NCBI GenBank assembly: GCA_963712165.1
Contig: CAVQGY010000002.1
Coordinates: 434,001 to 498,000, forward strand
Reading direction: 5' to 3'
Source: B10-G9 sp963712165
GTDB lineage: Bacteria; Chloroflexota; Anaerolineae; Anaerolineales; UBA11858
Length of the DNA: 64,000 nucleotides
The notes beneath the pieces were generated by a model. The model was not told the DNA's origin and made no database searches. It saw nothing but the letters and a program-made list of their open reading frames with translations. Shown here one piece after another: positions 7,757 to 16,071 of the stretch; the stretch's first letter is position 1, and the number at the start of each line of letters is the position of its first letter. The position numbers and the translations under genes were made by a program.

Positions 7757-7839
7757 TGGTTATGGCCAGGTATTTCCTGCTTTTCTAATTTTCCTTTCGA
7801 TTTGGATTTTTTTTGGCGAAGGGGGCTCTTTCGTCTGTC

Positions 7840-7868
7840 TTGACCCTCTCTTATCTTTTAGGTATACT
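7840..7868 (+). promoter_or_regulatory. Promoter of tRNA-Leu
   Basis: TTGACC (7840-7845) and TATACT (7863-7868) with a 17-bp spacer lie 12 bp upstream of the tRNA-Leu gene. Confidence 0.75.
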
Positions 7869-7880
7869 AGGACTCGACCA

Positions 7881-7963
7881 GCCGAAGTGGCGGAACAGGC
7901 AGACGCGCGCGACTCAAACTCGCGTTCCCTTGAGGATTGTGGGTTCGACTCCCACCTTCGGCA
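7881..7963 (+). tRNA. tRNA-Leu (anticodon CAA)
   Basis: An 83-nt class II tRNA. Acceptor strands GCCGAAG and CTTCGGC pair fully; the anticodon stem CGCGA/TCGCG encloses the loop CTCAAAC with anticodon CAA; a long variable arm (about GTTCCCTTGAGGATTGT) and the T arm GTGGG-TTCGACT-CCCAC follow. The discriminator base is A, as expected for leucine. The 3' CCA is not encoded (ACTG follows the acceptor), so CCA must be added after transcription. Confidence 0.95.
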
Positions 7964-7974
7964 CTGAGTTAAAG

Positions 7975-8007
7975 AACCGACCCCGGAGAACAGGGCCGGT
8001 TTTTTTT
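7975..8007 (+). terminator. Terminator after tRNA-Leu
   Basis: AACCG-a-CCC pairs with GGG-c-CGGTT around a short loop, followed by a run of eight T. It ends the tRNA transcript before glgC. Confidence 0.75.
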
Positions 8008-8092
8008 ATCATTCCCGGGTCGACCGTCCTCCTGTCTGTTCACTATTGAGGTTATAATTACCTTGGAATCCCATCCACCAAGGAGCGCTGCT

Positions 8093-9346
8093 ATGCCCTC
8101 AACTAAAGATATCCTGGCCGTCGTAATGGGAGGAGGCCAGGGCTCTCGCCTTTATCCCCTTACCAAAGTACGCGCCAAGCCAGCCGTTCCTATCGCCGGA
8201 AAATATCGCCTGATCGATATCCCTATCAGCAACTGTATCAACTCCCGAATAGACCGGATTGCCCTGCTCACTCAGTTCAATTCCGTTTCCCTTCACCGAC
8301 ATATCACGCGTACCTATAATTTCGATCCCTTCCACCGCGGTTGGGTGCAGATCTGGGCTGCAGAACAAACCAACTTGAGCAATACCTGGTACCAGGGTAC
8401 CGCGGATGCTGTCCGCCAGCAGATGTTCGAGATCCACAGCACCGGCGCTGAATACACCTTGATCCTGGCCGGTGACCACCTTTACCGGATGGACTACCGA
8501 TTGATGGCTCAACATATGTGGGATAAGGGAGGGGATATTTCTATTGCCCTTCAGCCAGTCCCCCAATCCGCTGCTTCCCAGCTGGGCATTCTCAAACGGG
8601 GAAAAGGTGATCTCATCACAGATTTTGTGGAAAAACCCCAGGACCCAAAGGTCCAGAAGAAATTTTTCAGCAGCGGCGATCCTGCTCTTCCCCTGTTGGG
8701 GTCCATGGGTATCTATCTCTTTAAGACTAAAGTTTTGGATGAATTGTTAAAAGAGTTAGATGTGGATGATTTCGGAAAGGAGGTCATTCCCAATGCCATC
8801 CACTCCCATAAAGTTATCGGCTACGAGTTTTCAGGTTATTGGGAAGATATCGGTACCATCCGGTCCTTCTATCAAGCCAACCTGGATCTGACCCAACCGG
8901 ATCCTCCCTTCAATTTCTACGACTTGAACCACCCTATCTATACCCATGCCCGTTTCCTGCCCGGCTCAATCATAGCCGGGGCTCAGCTTAAGAATGTATC
9001 TCTGTCTGATGGCTGCTACATTGGCAAGGCAGATATCAGCGGCTCAGTCATCGGTCTCAGGAGTCAGGTCATGGATGGCGCAGTGATCAAGGACACGGTA
9101 ATGATGGGTGCTGATTATTATGAAACAAACCTGGACATGGAGGAGACTATACCAATAGGAGTAGGGAGTAATTCTTATATTGAAGGCGCTATCATTGATA
9201 AAGATGCTCGTATCGGTGAAGGGGTGACCATTAAACCTTTTCCTCTCGGCACAGATCAGGAGGGTGAAAACTGGTTCATCAGGGATGGAATTGTAGTTAT
9301 TCCCAAGAGTGCTGTTATCCCCCCTGGAACGATAATTACTCCATAA
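8093..9346 (+). CDS. glgC: Glucose-1-phosphate adenylyltransferase
   Basis: GlgC makes ADP-glucose from glucose-1-phosphate and ATP, the committed step of bacterial glycogen synthesis. The 417-residue protein has the nucleotide-binding signature AVVMGGGQGSRLYPLTKVRAKPAVPIAGKYRLIDIPISNC split over residues 9-48 with the regulatory/catalytic Arg and Lys residues, the YTLILAGDHLYRMDY substrate loop, FVEKP, GYWEDIGTI, and a C-terminal left-handed beta-helix of about 130 residues. The start was moved to ATG 8093 because AGGAG lies 7 nt upstream; the upstream TTG at 8063 has no ribosome site. No other glycogen genes are nearby. A strong terminator follows. Confidence 0.95.
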   Translation: MPSTKDILAVVMGGGQGSRLYPLTKVRAKPAVPIAGKYRLIDIPISNCINSRIDRIALLTQFNSVSLHRHITRTYNFDPFHRGWVQIWAAEQTNLSNTWYQGTADAVRQQMFEIHSTGAEYTLILAGDHLYRMDYRLMAQHMWDKGGDISIALQPVPQSAASQLGILKRGKGDLITDFVEKPQDPKVQKKFFSSGDPALPLLGSMGIYLFKTKVLDELLKELDVDDFGKEVIPNAIHSHKVIGYEFSGYWEDIGTIRSFYQANLDLTQPDPPFNFYDLNHPIYTHARFLPGSIIAGAQLKNVSLSDGCYIGKADISGSVIGLRSQVMDGAVIKDTVMMGADYYETNLDMEETIPIGVGSNSYIEGAIIDKDARIGEGVTIKPFPLGTDQEGENWFIRDGIVVIPKSAVIPPGTIITP

Positions 9347-9367
9347 TTACTCTCTCTTATCATCAAA

Positions 9368-9395
9368 CTCTCCCCTCTGAGAGGGGAGAGTTTTT
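9368..9395 (+). terminator. Terminator after glgC
   Basis: A perfect 10-bp stem (CTCTCCCCTC, 9368-9377, with GAGGGGAGAG, 9381-9390) with a TGA loop is followed by five T. It insulates the downstream origin-like region from glgC transcription. Confidence 0.9.
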
Positions 9396-9427
9396 ATTTA
9401 TAAAGTATCTTTAAAAAGGGCTCTTTC

Positions 9428-9791
9428 TGTGGATAAAACCACTTAATATGTGGATAACCTTCCCCTTTTGGGGATAACTATCCCTGATTATTCCTTTTTA
9501 TCGGGGATAGGAACTCTCACTTTTCCACAGCATAACCCCCTTTCAGCACTTTTCCCCTCTTCTCCTCCTCAAAAGGAGTTTTTATCCTTAGTTATCCCCA
9601 GCAGGATGTGAACAAATAATCGTCTAGAACCGCGTTTCTCCCTCATGCTTTACTTAGAGATAATGCAGGAAATATCCTCTAAGGGGGTTAGTTTTTTGAA
9701 AGAAGACAGCTAAACTATTGACTCTTACAAGCATCTATCCACATATCCCCAACCCCTACTAAGATTACTATAACTATACTTATAATACTTA
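9428..9791. other. Candidate chromosomal replication origin (oriC)
   Basis: This gene-free stretch between glgC and the enoyl-CoA hydratase gene has two perfect DnaA boxes on the minus strand (TGTGGATAA at 9428-9436 and 9449-9457) and near matches TGGGGATAA (9469-9477), TTTTCCACA (9521-9529), TTATCCCCA (9592-9600) and CTATCCACA (9735-9743). The last box is followed by a GC-rich block (9746-9756) and an AT-rich tract (9756-9791) whose complement reads as GAT/AAT trinucleotides 3' to 5'. This order (box, GC block, DnaA-trio) is the layout of the basal unwinding element known from Bacillus oriC. A perfect parS lies 2.3 kb away. dnaA is not in the window. Confidence 0.7.
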
Positions 9792-9808
9792 TGGGGAAAA
9801 GGTATAAA

Positions 9809-10585
9809 TCACTCCCCTCTCCAAAGAGGTTGTCTTTTCTCCAAAAAAGCTGTCATGCCCTCCTGTTGATCTTTGGAATCGAACAGAGCATAAAAAAGCT
9901 TCCTTTCAAAAGCCAATCCTTCTGTAAGACTTCCTTGGAATGTTTGATTGATAGCCTTCTTAGCTGCTTGAATTGCCAGGGGAGCACGCTGGGCTATTTC
10001 CTGAGCCAGATCCAGTGTTTTATTCAAGTAATCTTCAACTGGATAAATGGCATTGATCAGTCCATATGATAGAGCTTCCTCTGCTGTGAAAGTGCGGTTA
10101 TTGAGAATCATTTCCATCGCCAGGCTTTTCCCAACAGCCCTGGTTAACCGCTGTGTTCCTCCTGCTCCGGGAATGATACCTAAATTGATCTCAGGCTGTC
10201 CAAATGAGGCTGTTTCTGAAGCAATGATCAGGTCACAAGACATGGCCAGTTCCAGACCTCCTCCCAGGCAGTAGCCAGACACTGCTGCGAGTACAGGCTT
10301 TTTGATCTTCACTATACCTTCAAATGCAGGGATAAAAGGACTCTTACTCATTTCTTCCGCTGAGCAATCGATCATATTGGTGATGTCTGCCCCAGCTGCA
10401 AAGGTTTTCTGATTACCGGTTATCACCATTGCCCCGATAGTTTTATCTCCATCGAATTCTTCCAGGGATTGGGATAGTTCTGTTAGCAGCTGGTAATTCA
10501 ATGCATTATAGGCTTTGGGTCGATTAAGGGTGATCAGTCCCACTCTATCCCTTGTTTCTGTAAGGATCATCTGAAAGTCATTCAT
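9809..10585 (-). CDS. Enoyl-CoA hydratase/isomerase family protein
   Basis: A 258-residue crotonase-fold enzyme. It has the CoA-binding AFAAGADITNM segment, the oxyanion-hole and catalytic region VSGYCLGGGLELAMSCDLIIAS and the second glutamate region FGQPEINLGIIPGAGGTQRL, so both catalytic Glu positions of true enoyl-CoA hydratases look present. It would hydrate 2-enoyl-CoA in fatty acid or butyrate-type metabolism. AAGGAGGT lies 8 nt upstream of the ATG. It has no beta-oxidation neighbours here; it is followed on its other side by the candidate origin. Confidence 0.9.
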   Translation of the reverse strand: MNDFQMILTETRDRVGLITLNRPKAYNALNYQLLTELSQSLEEFDGDKTIGAMVITGNQKTFAAGADITNMIDCSAEEMSKSPFIPAFEGIVKIKKPVLAAVSGYCLGGGLELAMSCDLIIASETASFGQPEINLGIIPGAGGTQRLTRAVGKSLAMEMILNNRTFTAEEALSYGLINAIYPVEDYLNKTLDLAQEIAQRAPLAIQAAKKAINQTFQGSLTEGLAFERKLFYALFDSKDQQEGMTAFLEKRQPLWRGE

Positions 10586-10615
10586 TGAGGTTACCTCCTT
10601 GAAAGTAGCTGGCGG

Positions 10616-11323
10616 TCAGGGATCACAGCTCGGGATTCGATCCCTGTTAGATCGTCCATCCAGTGGAAGATCAAAATAAGGTGATGGATCGAGAGTATTT
10701 TGGATTTTCAGCTCATTCATGAAATGGCCCTCCCCATCATCACGGACTATGGAAAAGTGCAGATGGATCCCTGTAGGGTTTCCAGGTGTGCCGGAATAAT
10801 TTCCCATGTAGCCGAGTAAAGTTCCCTCTTCAACAAACTTTTCACTCGTTCCAGGAGGGAAATCATCCACTATATAGGAATTTCCACCGATGTCTGCCAT
10901 ATGGGTGTAGTAAGTCCATATCTGGCGCCCATGGTGGAGAGGGTCATCAGGTATACGTATGATCAGGGTGGATTTCCAATCCGGTAAGCGAGAAAGGTAA
11001 CCGCTATAAGCTGCGTAGACAGGAGTATCCCCACTACCTTCTTTTGAGAAGATATCTATTCCTTGGTGGAGGTGTCCGGGGCGGAAGGAATCATACCAAA
11101 GAAAGCCAATATATCCTTCTGTGGGAAATTGAAAAGGGGTAAGGTCATAACAGCGGGTTTTTGATTCAATCAGCCAATCAGGATGGGATCCAGGATCATT
11201 GATCCAGGTGATCACCCGGCGCGAGCGTAACGGATTCACTCTACCAAACCTCAGGTATATAAAGACCAGGGATGTGATGAGTACCAGAAGGATTGGGACC
11301 AGGAACCATTTAAGGAATTTCAT
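10616..11323 (-). CDS. M23-family metallopeptidase, membrane-anchored
   Basis: A 235-residue protein with an N-terminal signal anchor (residues 5-26) and an extracytoplasmic LytM/M23 domain. The zinc ligands are visible as H86-x3-D90 (HLHQGID) and H187-x-H189 (GIHLHFSI), with H141 (YYTHMADIGG) as the catalytic partner. M23 enzymes cut peptidoglycan cross-bridges or, when changed, regulate amidases. Here all catalytic residues are present. It precedes the enoyl-CoA hydratase gene by 30 bp on the same strand, but the functions look unrelated. Confidence 0.85.
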   Translation of the reverse strand: MKFLKWFLVPILLVLITSLVFIYLRFGRVNPLRSRRVITWINDPGSHPDWLIESKTRCYDLTPFQFPTEGYIGFLWYDSFRPGHLHQGIDIFSKEGSGDTPVYAAYSGYLSRLPDWKSTLIIRIPDDPLHHGRQIWTYYTHMADIGGNSYIVDDFPPGTSEKFVEEGTLLGYMGNYSGTPGNPTGIHLHFSIVRDDGEGHFMNELKIQNTLDPSPYFDLPLDGRSNRDRIPSCDP

Positions 11324-11346
11324 GATTTGTCTTGTTTAGAAAAGGA

Positions 11347-11676
11347 TCAAGACTTCCTGATATTTTCCAGGGAGTCTTGATTATATTCTCCGCTGAGCAG
11401 GATCAGGTTGCCTTGAGTTATGCGATGCAGGATATCTCCAGCCTTTTCGCCTGGTGGAGATATCAAAGCTTTTTCCAGAGAGGCTTTGTTTTCAAATGAG
11501 AAACTGTACATTCTGCGCAGAAAATTCTGACCGTAGAGGCAATTATCAATCCGTATCACAGATTCCATTATCAACCCCGGCATCTTTTCTGCTGATTGGA
11601 GGAATTCAGGCCAACCCTCATCAAAAGCCTGGATTTCAACTATTAGGGGAACAAGAATGATTAATTGATAGGTCAT
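11347..11676 (-). CDS. EthD-like dimeric alpha/beta-barrel protein
   Basis: The frame begins further upstream, inside the diguanylate cyclase gene, but the real product most likely starts at ATG 11676, 10 nt past the cyclase stop, giving 109 residues. The pattern MTYQLIILVP...FLQSAEKMPGLIMESVIRI...FSFENKASLEKALISPPGEKAGDIL resembles EthD-type ferredoxin-like stress-response barrels, which end in a SPEGQ-like motif before the last strand. No Shine-Dalgarno is seen, so expression may rely on coupling with the upstream gene. Function unknown; family match moderate. Confidence 0.55.
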   Translation of the reverse strand: MTYQLIILVPLIVEIQAFDEGWPEFLQSAEKMPGLIMESVIRIDNCLYGQNFLRRMYSFSFENKASLEKALISPPGEKAGDILHRITQGNLILLSGEYNQDSLENIRKS

Positions 11677-11686
11677 ATCTAGGAGG

Positions 11687-13117
11687 TCAGGATGTATAAA
11701 GGTGGTAAGTATTACCTCCCTTCTCCTTGGCTTTATACATGGCGAGATCGGCTTTTTTAACCAACTCTTCAGGGGTTTCCCCATCATCAGGGAAAAAGGA
11801 GGCGCCAATACTGGTTGATATGTTGATCTGATAGCCTTCCAGGTGAAATGGTGTGCTCAGGGCAGATAAGATCCTCTCCGCAGTTAAGGTCGCATCCTCG
11901 ATCTGGTTCATTTCAGGCAGGATCAGGAAGAACTCATCACCTCCCATTCGGGCAACAGTATCACTCTTTCTAAGCAATCCTAACATGCGCTGGGCAACGG
12001 CTTGAAGCAGCATATCACCGATATTATGGCCAAAAGAATCATTAACTTTTTTTAATTGATCCAGGTCGAATAACATAACGCTGAAGCGGATTTTATTCCT
12101 TTGTGAGCGGGCAATTTCCAGGTTGATACGCTCGTTAAACAGCCGCCGATTGGGTAATCCTGTCAAAGCATCATGATTTGCCAAGTGCTGAATGGCTTTT
12201 TCTGCTTTTTTCCTGTCAGCGATTTCCTGTTGTGCCTGTTCATACAACTTGGCGTTTTGGATGGCAACTGCGGCTTGATCTCCTAGAAATTCCAAGACTT
12301 TGATCTCTTCATCCGAAAACTCGTGTTTGCGTTGTACAGCGATGTTCATCACGCCGAGTACTTTCTGTCCTATTTTCAGTGGCAGGCCGATGATGGATCC
12401 GACCCAAGGGGAGTCAAGGAAGAGGGGGTCCTTCGAAGCGTCATTTACCACTCTCTTTATACCTTCCCTGGCAACAGTATAGGTAAGTCCATCTTGGCGG
12501 GGATTCATAAAGGGCTCTTTTTGCTGGTGGCCTTCAAAAAGAGCGGCGGCGAAGCTTAACACGCCATGTTCATAAAGGAATACGTGGGTGTCATCAGCAG
12601 ATATCAATTCCATCGCGCTTTCCAGAATGGCTTCTAAAACAGAATCCAGGGACAAATTCATGGTTAAGTGAAGGCTGGCCTTTCTGATCAAGTCAAGCTC
12701 GTTAGAGCGCTTGTTCAAAGCCGCTTGGGATTGGGAATAACTCTGCAATAAGTGTTGTTGATCCGATAGAAGGTTCAAAAAGTTTGGAAAAAGAGGGCTC
12801 TTGATCGACACCCTGTCTAATAGGTACGCCTTGAGAGTGGAGGGCACTCGAAAGGTGTCCAAATCACCAGAGATCAAAACCAGGGGATTCAGGGCATATT
12901 TCTCACGCAGAGAGGATATAGTATCCAGTGGATCTTCAGAAAAGGAATCCAGATCTACCAGAAGAAGAAACAGTGGGAGGGAGATATCCTGAGGAAGTGA
13001 GTCAGATTGAGAAGATAGATGATAGATCTGGAATTGGGGATAGGGAGATAACAGATCCTGCAAGGCGGAGGAAAAACTCGATTTTTGAGATAGTGCGATT
13101 ATGTTTATTACTTCCAT
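11687..13117 (-). CDS. Diguanylate cyclase with GAF domain
   Basis: A 476-residue soluble protein that makes the second messenger cyclic-di-GMP. Residues 1-120 resemble a degenerate receiver (LFLLLVDLDSF, no full phosphoacceptor set), followed by a GAF domain (about 150-295, VLEAILESAMELISADDTHV, GLPLKIGQKVLGVMNIA), a coiled linker, and a GGDEF domain (about 310-476) with an intact GGDEF at 392-396. RKSD at 383-386, five residues before GGDEF, is a product-inhibition I-site. It likely reports on an intracellular signal sensed by GAF. No EAL/HD-GYP partner lies in the window. Confidence 0.9.
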   Translation of the reverse strand: MEVINIIALSQKSSFSSALQDLLSPYPQFQIYHLSSQSDSLPQDISLPLFLLLVDLDSFSEDPLDTISSLREKYALNPLVLISGDLDTFRVPSTLKAYLLDRVSIKSPLFPNFLNLLSDQQHLLQSYSQSQAALNKRSNELDLIRKASLHLTMNLSLDSVLEAILESAMELISADDTHVFLYEHGVLSFAAALFEGHQQKEPFMNPRQDGLTYTVAREGIKRVVNDASKDPLFLDSPWVGSIIGLPLKIGQKVLGVMNIAVQRKHEFSDEEIKVLEFLGDQAAVAIQNAKLYEQAQQEIADRKKAEKAIQHLANHDALTGLPNRRLFNERINLEIARSQRNKIRFSVMLFDLDQLKKVNDSFGHNIGDMLLQAVAQRMLGLLRKSDTVARMGGDEFFLILPEMNQIEDATLTAERILSALSTPFHLEGYQINISTSIGASFFPDDGETPEELVKKADLAMYKAKEKGGNTYHLYTS

Positions 13118-13309
13118 AATATCAGGAAAAACCTGCCATAGGAGTACTTGGGGAAAGGTGTCATTTCTATGAGATTATACTTCAGTAACCCGGCGCTGAG
13201 GAAAATCGGTTATCCCTTATCTATCGTATCGGATTGGGAATAATTCCCAGACACAAAAAAAATATTAGATGAATGAAAATAGCTGATTAAACCGTAAGTT
13301 GTAATGAGG

Positions 13310-13337
13310 TTTACCGACAAAGAAATTATGGTAATAT
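13310..13337 (+). promoter_or_regulatory. Promoter of the 119-aa protein gene
   Basis: TTTACC (13310-13315) and TAATAT (13332-13337) with a 16-bp spacer, about 42 bp before the start codon. The rest of the 262-bp gap back to the cyclase gene shows nothing else I recognise. Confidence 0.5.
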
Positions 13338-13379
13338 AGCCCTAAGAGAAGCAAATCATTTGAAGAGGTCCTGTAGAGG

Positions 13380-13739
13380 ATGACAGAAAAAATAACCATC
13401 ATAGAAGGTCCCATACCAGAATTTCGAGAGGTCAATGGTCTCTGGATCCACGGCGTCGCAGAAAGCCCAGGACAGTACGATGCCTATTATACAGAGGTGA
13501 GGGCATTTGATGGCGTCGCGCTTGTAGATCGCTGCACAGCTGCCTGGCAGAGACACGAGAGCATTGTCCTGGAATACCGGACAGAAGAAGGATTGACGGA
13601 CGAGATCACGATAATCGCTGCCCACTATGAAAATACAGATAGGGGAGACATGCTGCAGTTGTGGGTCCGTCAACCTCGAGAAGATGTCGAGTTCGAGCTG
13701 AAATTTGATGATGGGGATGACGAGGAAGATTTCTTCTAG
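13380..13739 (+). CDS. Small acidic protein of unknown function
   Basis: A 119-residue soluble protein that I do not recognise. It contains predicted beta-strand-rich segments (ITIIEGPIPEF, ITIIAAHYE, LQLWVRQPREDVEFELKF) and ends in a strongly acidic tail (DDGDDEEDFF). No signal peptide or membrane helix. GAAGAGG lies 11 nt before the ATG and a plausible promoter is upstream. A bidirectional terminator follows, so it is a monocistronic unit. Confidence 0.65.
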   Translation: MTEKITIIEGPIPEFREVNGLWIHGVAESPGQYDAYYTEVRAFDGVALVDRCTAAWQRHESIVLEYRTEEGLTDEITIIAAHYENTDRGDMLQLWVRQPREDVEFELKFDDGDDEEDFF

Positions 13740-13759
13740 GAACAGTTTGCGATAATCAT

Positions 13760-13780
13760 AAACTCCCCCCAGGGGAGTTT
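13760..13780. terminator. Bidirectional terminator between convergent genes
   Basis: AAACTCCCC and GGGGAGTTT form a perfect 9-bp stem with a CCA loop. Flanking A and T residues allow it to serve both the small acidic protein gene and the DUF1232 gene. Confidence 0.75.
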
Positions 13781-13814
13781 ATTTCTTTAAGGAACAGGCT
13801 GAGATTATAACGGA

Positions 13815-14093
13815 TCATTCCTCCCAGAATTCACCTTCAATGATGGTGTCATCCGGGGTGGACTCGGGCTGCTGGTAATCACGGTTGAAGCTGTGCTCGT
13901 CAATATATTCATCCGGGACCAGCGCTAAGAATATCTTCATAAAGAGAGCGATCACAACGGCATCATCGAGGGGTCCAGGTATGAAATCTGGATAAAGCAG
14001 GTATAAAAAGGACAAAAAAGGAAGGACCTTGATCAGGGGGTGGACCCTTCTATCCTTGATGAGGCTGATGATCAGTTGGAGGTTTTTTATCAT
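13815..14093 (-). CDS. DUF1232 (YkvA-like) membrane protein
   Basis: A 92-residue protein matching the small DUF1232 family: a hydrophobic core (VLPFLSFLYLLYPDFIPGPLDDAVVIALFMKIFLALVP) with the family hallmark of DLIP-like YPDFIPG followed by LDD. The C-terminal 30 residues are acidic and variable. Family members are small membrane proteins of unknown role, sometimes linked to membrane stress. It is divergent from the HAD phosphatase gene, and the intervening 87 bp must hold both promoters. Confidence 0.8.
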   Translation of the reverse strand: MIKNLQLIISLIKDRRVHPLIKVLPFLSFLYLLYPDFIPGPLDDAVVIALFMKIFLALVPDEYIDEHSFNRDYQQPESTPDDTIIEGEFWEE

Positions 14094-14167
14094 AGGAATG
14101 GATGGAATATCAAAATCTGGTCGGGTACATTATACTACTGTAAGGTCGGAGAAGGCAGGATTTCCTG

Positions 14168-14173
14168 TATAAT
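14168..14173 (+). promoter_or_regulatory. -10 box for a leaderless HAD gene
   Basis: A perfect TATAAT ends 7 nt before the ATG at 14181, so transcription should begin at or next to the start codon. No Shine-Dalgarno precedes the ATG and the -35 region is poor. Confidence 0.5.
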
Positions 14174-14180
14174 CATTTTT

Positions 14181-14864
14181 ATGATGTTATCACAGCCCCT
14201 AAAGGGCATCTTATTTGATTTTGATGGGTTGATCCTTGATACAGAAACACCAATCTTCCAGGCCTGGAAAAGGAAATTCAGGGATTATGGAAAAGATCTG
14301 CAACTTGAGGATTGGGCAGAGATCCTGGGAAAGTCCAATGAGGAGCTTGGCCCCCTGGAAGGATTCTTGAACAGTATTTCAGACCCGGAGAAAAAAAAGC
14401 AGGTTCTTGCTGAAGTATCCCAAGAAGAACAAGGCCTAGTAAAAAAGCAAACACCACTTCCAGGCGCTGTGGAATTAATTAAGAGATCACACAGAGAAGG
14501 ATTGAAATTGGGAATTGTGTCCAGTTCGGATCGGGATTGGGTCCATGGCCATTTGGATCGATTGGAATTGCTGGAATATTTTGATCACACCAGTTGTGCC
14601 GATGATGTAGATAAAGCAAAACCTGACCCCGCTCTTTACCATCTTGGAATGGAAAAGATGGGGGTCGATCCAGGCTGTGTAGTAGTGCTGGAAGATTCTC
14701 CAAATGGCGTTCTGGCAGCAAAAAGAGCCGGTTTATTTTGTATAGCTGTGCCCAATCAGCTCACCAGCAGGTTATCCTTTTTCGATGAAGAAGGGAGACC
14801 GGACATGGTTTTGAAGTCTCTTGATGAATTTCCATGGGATGAATTGATAAGGACGGAAGGATGA
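14181..14864 (+). CDS. HAD-superfamily phosphatase, beta-phosphoglucomutase-like
   Basis: The start is set at ATG 14181; upstream codons of the frame are antisense to the DUF1232 gene. The 227-residue protein has the HAD motifs I (GILFDFDGLILDTE, nucleophile D13 and acid D15), II (LGIVSSSDRDW), III (DKAKPDPALY) and IV (VVVLEDSPNGVLAAKRAG), plus an alpha-helical C1 cap typical of phosphoglycolate phosphatase and beta-phosphoglucomutase-like enzymes. It hydrolyses a small phosphate ester; the substrate is not determined. The stop codon overlaps the next start in ATGA, so the membrane protein gene is translationally coupled. Confidence 0.85.
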   Translation: MMLSQPLKGILFDFDGLILDTETPIFQAWKRKFRDYGKDLQLEDWAEILGKSNEELGPLEGFLNSISDPEKKKQVLAEVSQEEQGLVKKQTPLPGAVELIKRSHREGLKLGIVSSSDRDWVHGHLDRLELLEYFDHTSCADDVDKAKPDPALYHLGMEKMGVDPGCVVVLEDSPNGVLAAKRAGLFCIAVPNQLTSRLSFFDEEGRPDMVLKSLDEFPWDELIRTEG

Positions 14865-15985
14865 AAACCATTATCAACGCGATCTTTAAATTTATCGCTT
14901 TCATATTGGCGGGAATTCTAGTTCTGGCCCTACCGATAGCCCTGCTAGTCAACAATCTTGGAAATGTGATCTTTAACCAAGAAGTGATCAGCGGGATTGC
15001 GAGAGACGTGATCATCAACTCCGAAATTGTGCCTGCAGCTCTGGAGTATGCTACAAACCAACGTGCTGAAGAGATCTCTACCAAAATTGAGGGAACAGAA
15101 CGGCCAGAGGGAAGAGGATTGAACCTCTTTAATCTGATCTTCTCCATGAAAGACAAGGATTGGATCAAATTCAGGGAAGCCCTGCTGGCAGAGGAAGTGA
15201 TCGCCGGCTGGATAGACAAGACAGTCCAAGGCCTATTTGCCTGGTTGGATTCAGAAGATACCATTCCAATCATCATTTGGAATATGGAGCCCCTGATCCA
15301 GAATATGAGCGGTCCTCAGGGCGAAGAAGCGGTGGTGGCTTATTATGAATCTCTGCCAGATTGTACGGACCTGCAAATGGAGGAGATGAGAACTCAACCC
15401 GGGGAACCATTACCGAGGGCAAAAATGGTCGAGGAACTCTGCAAGCTGTCCACTTTTCCCCACGGTGAGCAAATTCAAGTATATAACGATGTGATGAGGA
15501 TGGTTGTTGATGCGACTCCTAAGGAGTTTGATGCCACCAAGGCGCTGCTCAGTGGGGGGGATCAAATCCAAGGGAATTTCACCCTTAAGTGGCGACTGCG
15601 CACCTATCGCTATCAACTGGATACTGTGCTGTTGTATCCCCTGGTGTTACTTTTTCTGGTGCTGATCTTTGGTGTTCGATCCATGGAAAGCCTGGGTCAA
15701 TGGTGGGGCATACCCCTGATCGGAGGAAGCCTGATCGCTTTATTATCCTCTCTTCTGTCAGGAACCCTCTGGAGAGGATATTTGACTGGAAATATGCCAG
15801 AAAATATTCCGCAGACATCTCTGCTTTATCACCAGATCATCGAGAGCACTTCCCGGGTCATCTCCCCGGTTTCTAATCCGCTGATCTGGCAGTCATTCAT
15901 TATTCTTCTGATTGGTGCCGGCTTGTTTACCATGTCTTTTATCCTGCGCATTCGCCGAGCAGGGGATAAACCTTCCGGAGACTGA
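14861..15985 (+). CDS. Membrane protein of unknown function
   Basis: A 374-residue protein not recognised as a known family. An N-terminal membrane helix (residues 8-32, FIAFILAGILVLALPIALLV) is followed by a roughly 215-residue extracytoplasmic region rich in helices with a Cys pair (LPDCTDLQ, VEELCKLS), then three membrane helices at about 250-270, 280-305 and 345-365. The 4-bp ATGA overlap with the HAD gene shows they are expressed together. The architecture recalls a sensor or assembly factor rather than a transporter. A good terminator ends the unit. Confidence 0.65.
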   Translation: MKTIINAIFKFIAFILAGILVLALPIALLVNNLGNVIFNQEVISGIARDVIINSEIVPAALEYATNQRAEEISTKIEGTERPEGRGLNLFNLIFSMKDKDWIKFREALLAEEVIAGWIDKTVQGLFAWLDSEDTIPIIIWNMEPLIQNMSGPQGEEAVVAYYESLPDCTDLQMEEMRTQPGEPLPRAKMVEELCKLSTFPHGEQIQVYNDVMRMVVDATPKEFDATKALLSGGDQIQGNFTLKWRLRTYRYQLDTVLLYPLVLLFLVLIFGVRSMESLGQWWGIPLIGGSLIALLSSLLSGTLWRGYLTGNMPENIPQTSLLYHQIIESTSRVISPVSNPLIWQSFIILLIGAGLFTMSFILRIRRAGDKPSGD

Positions 15986-16019
15986 CATTTCGTAAAATAC
16001 GAGAACCCAAGAATCAAAA

Positions 16020-16049
16020 AACCTGACAGGTTGAGGTGTCAGGTTTTTT
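16020..16049 (+). terminator. Terminator after the HAD-membrane protein pair
   Basis: AACCTGACA (16020-16028) pairs with TGTCAGGTT (16037-16045), 8-nt loop, then six T in total. Confidence 0.85.
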
Positions 16050-16071
16050 CTGTTCCCTGCCATAATAAAAG

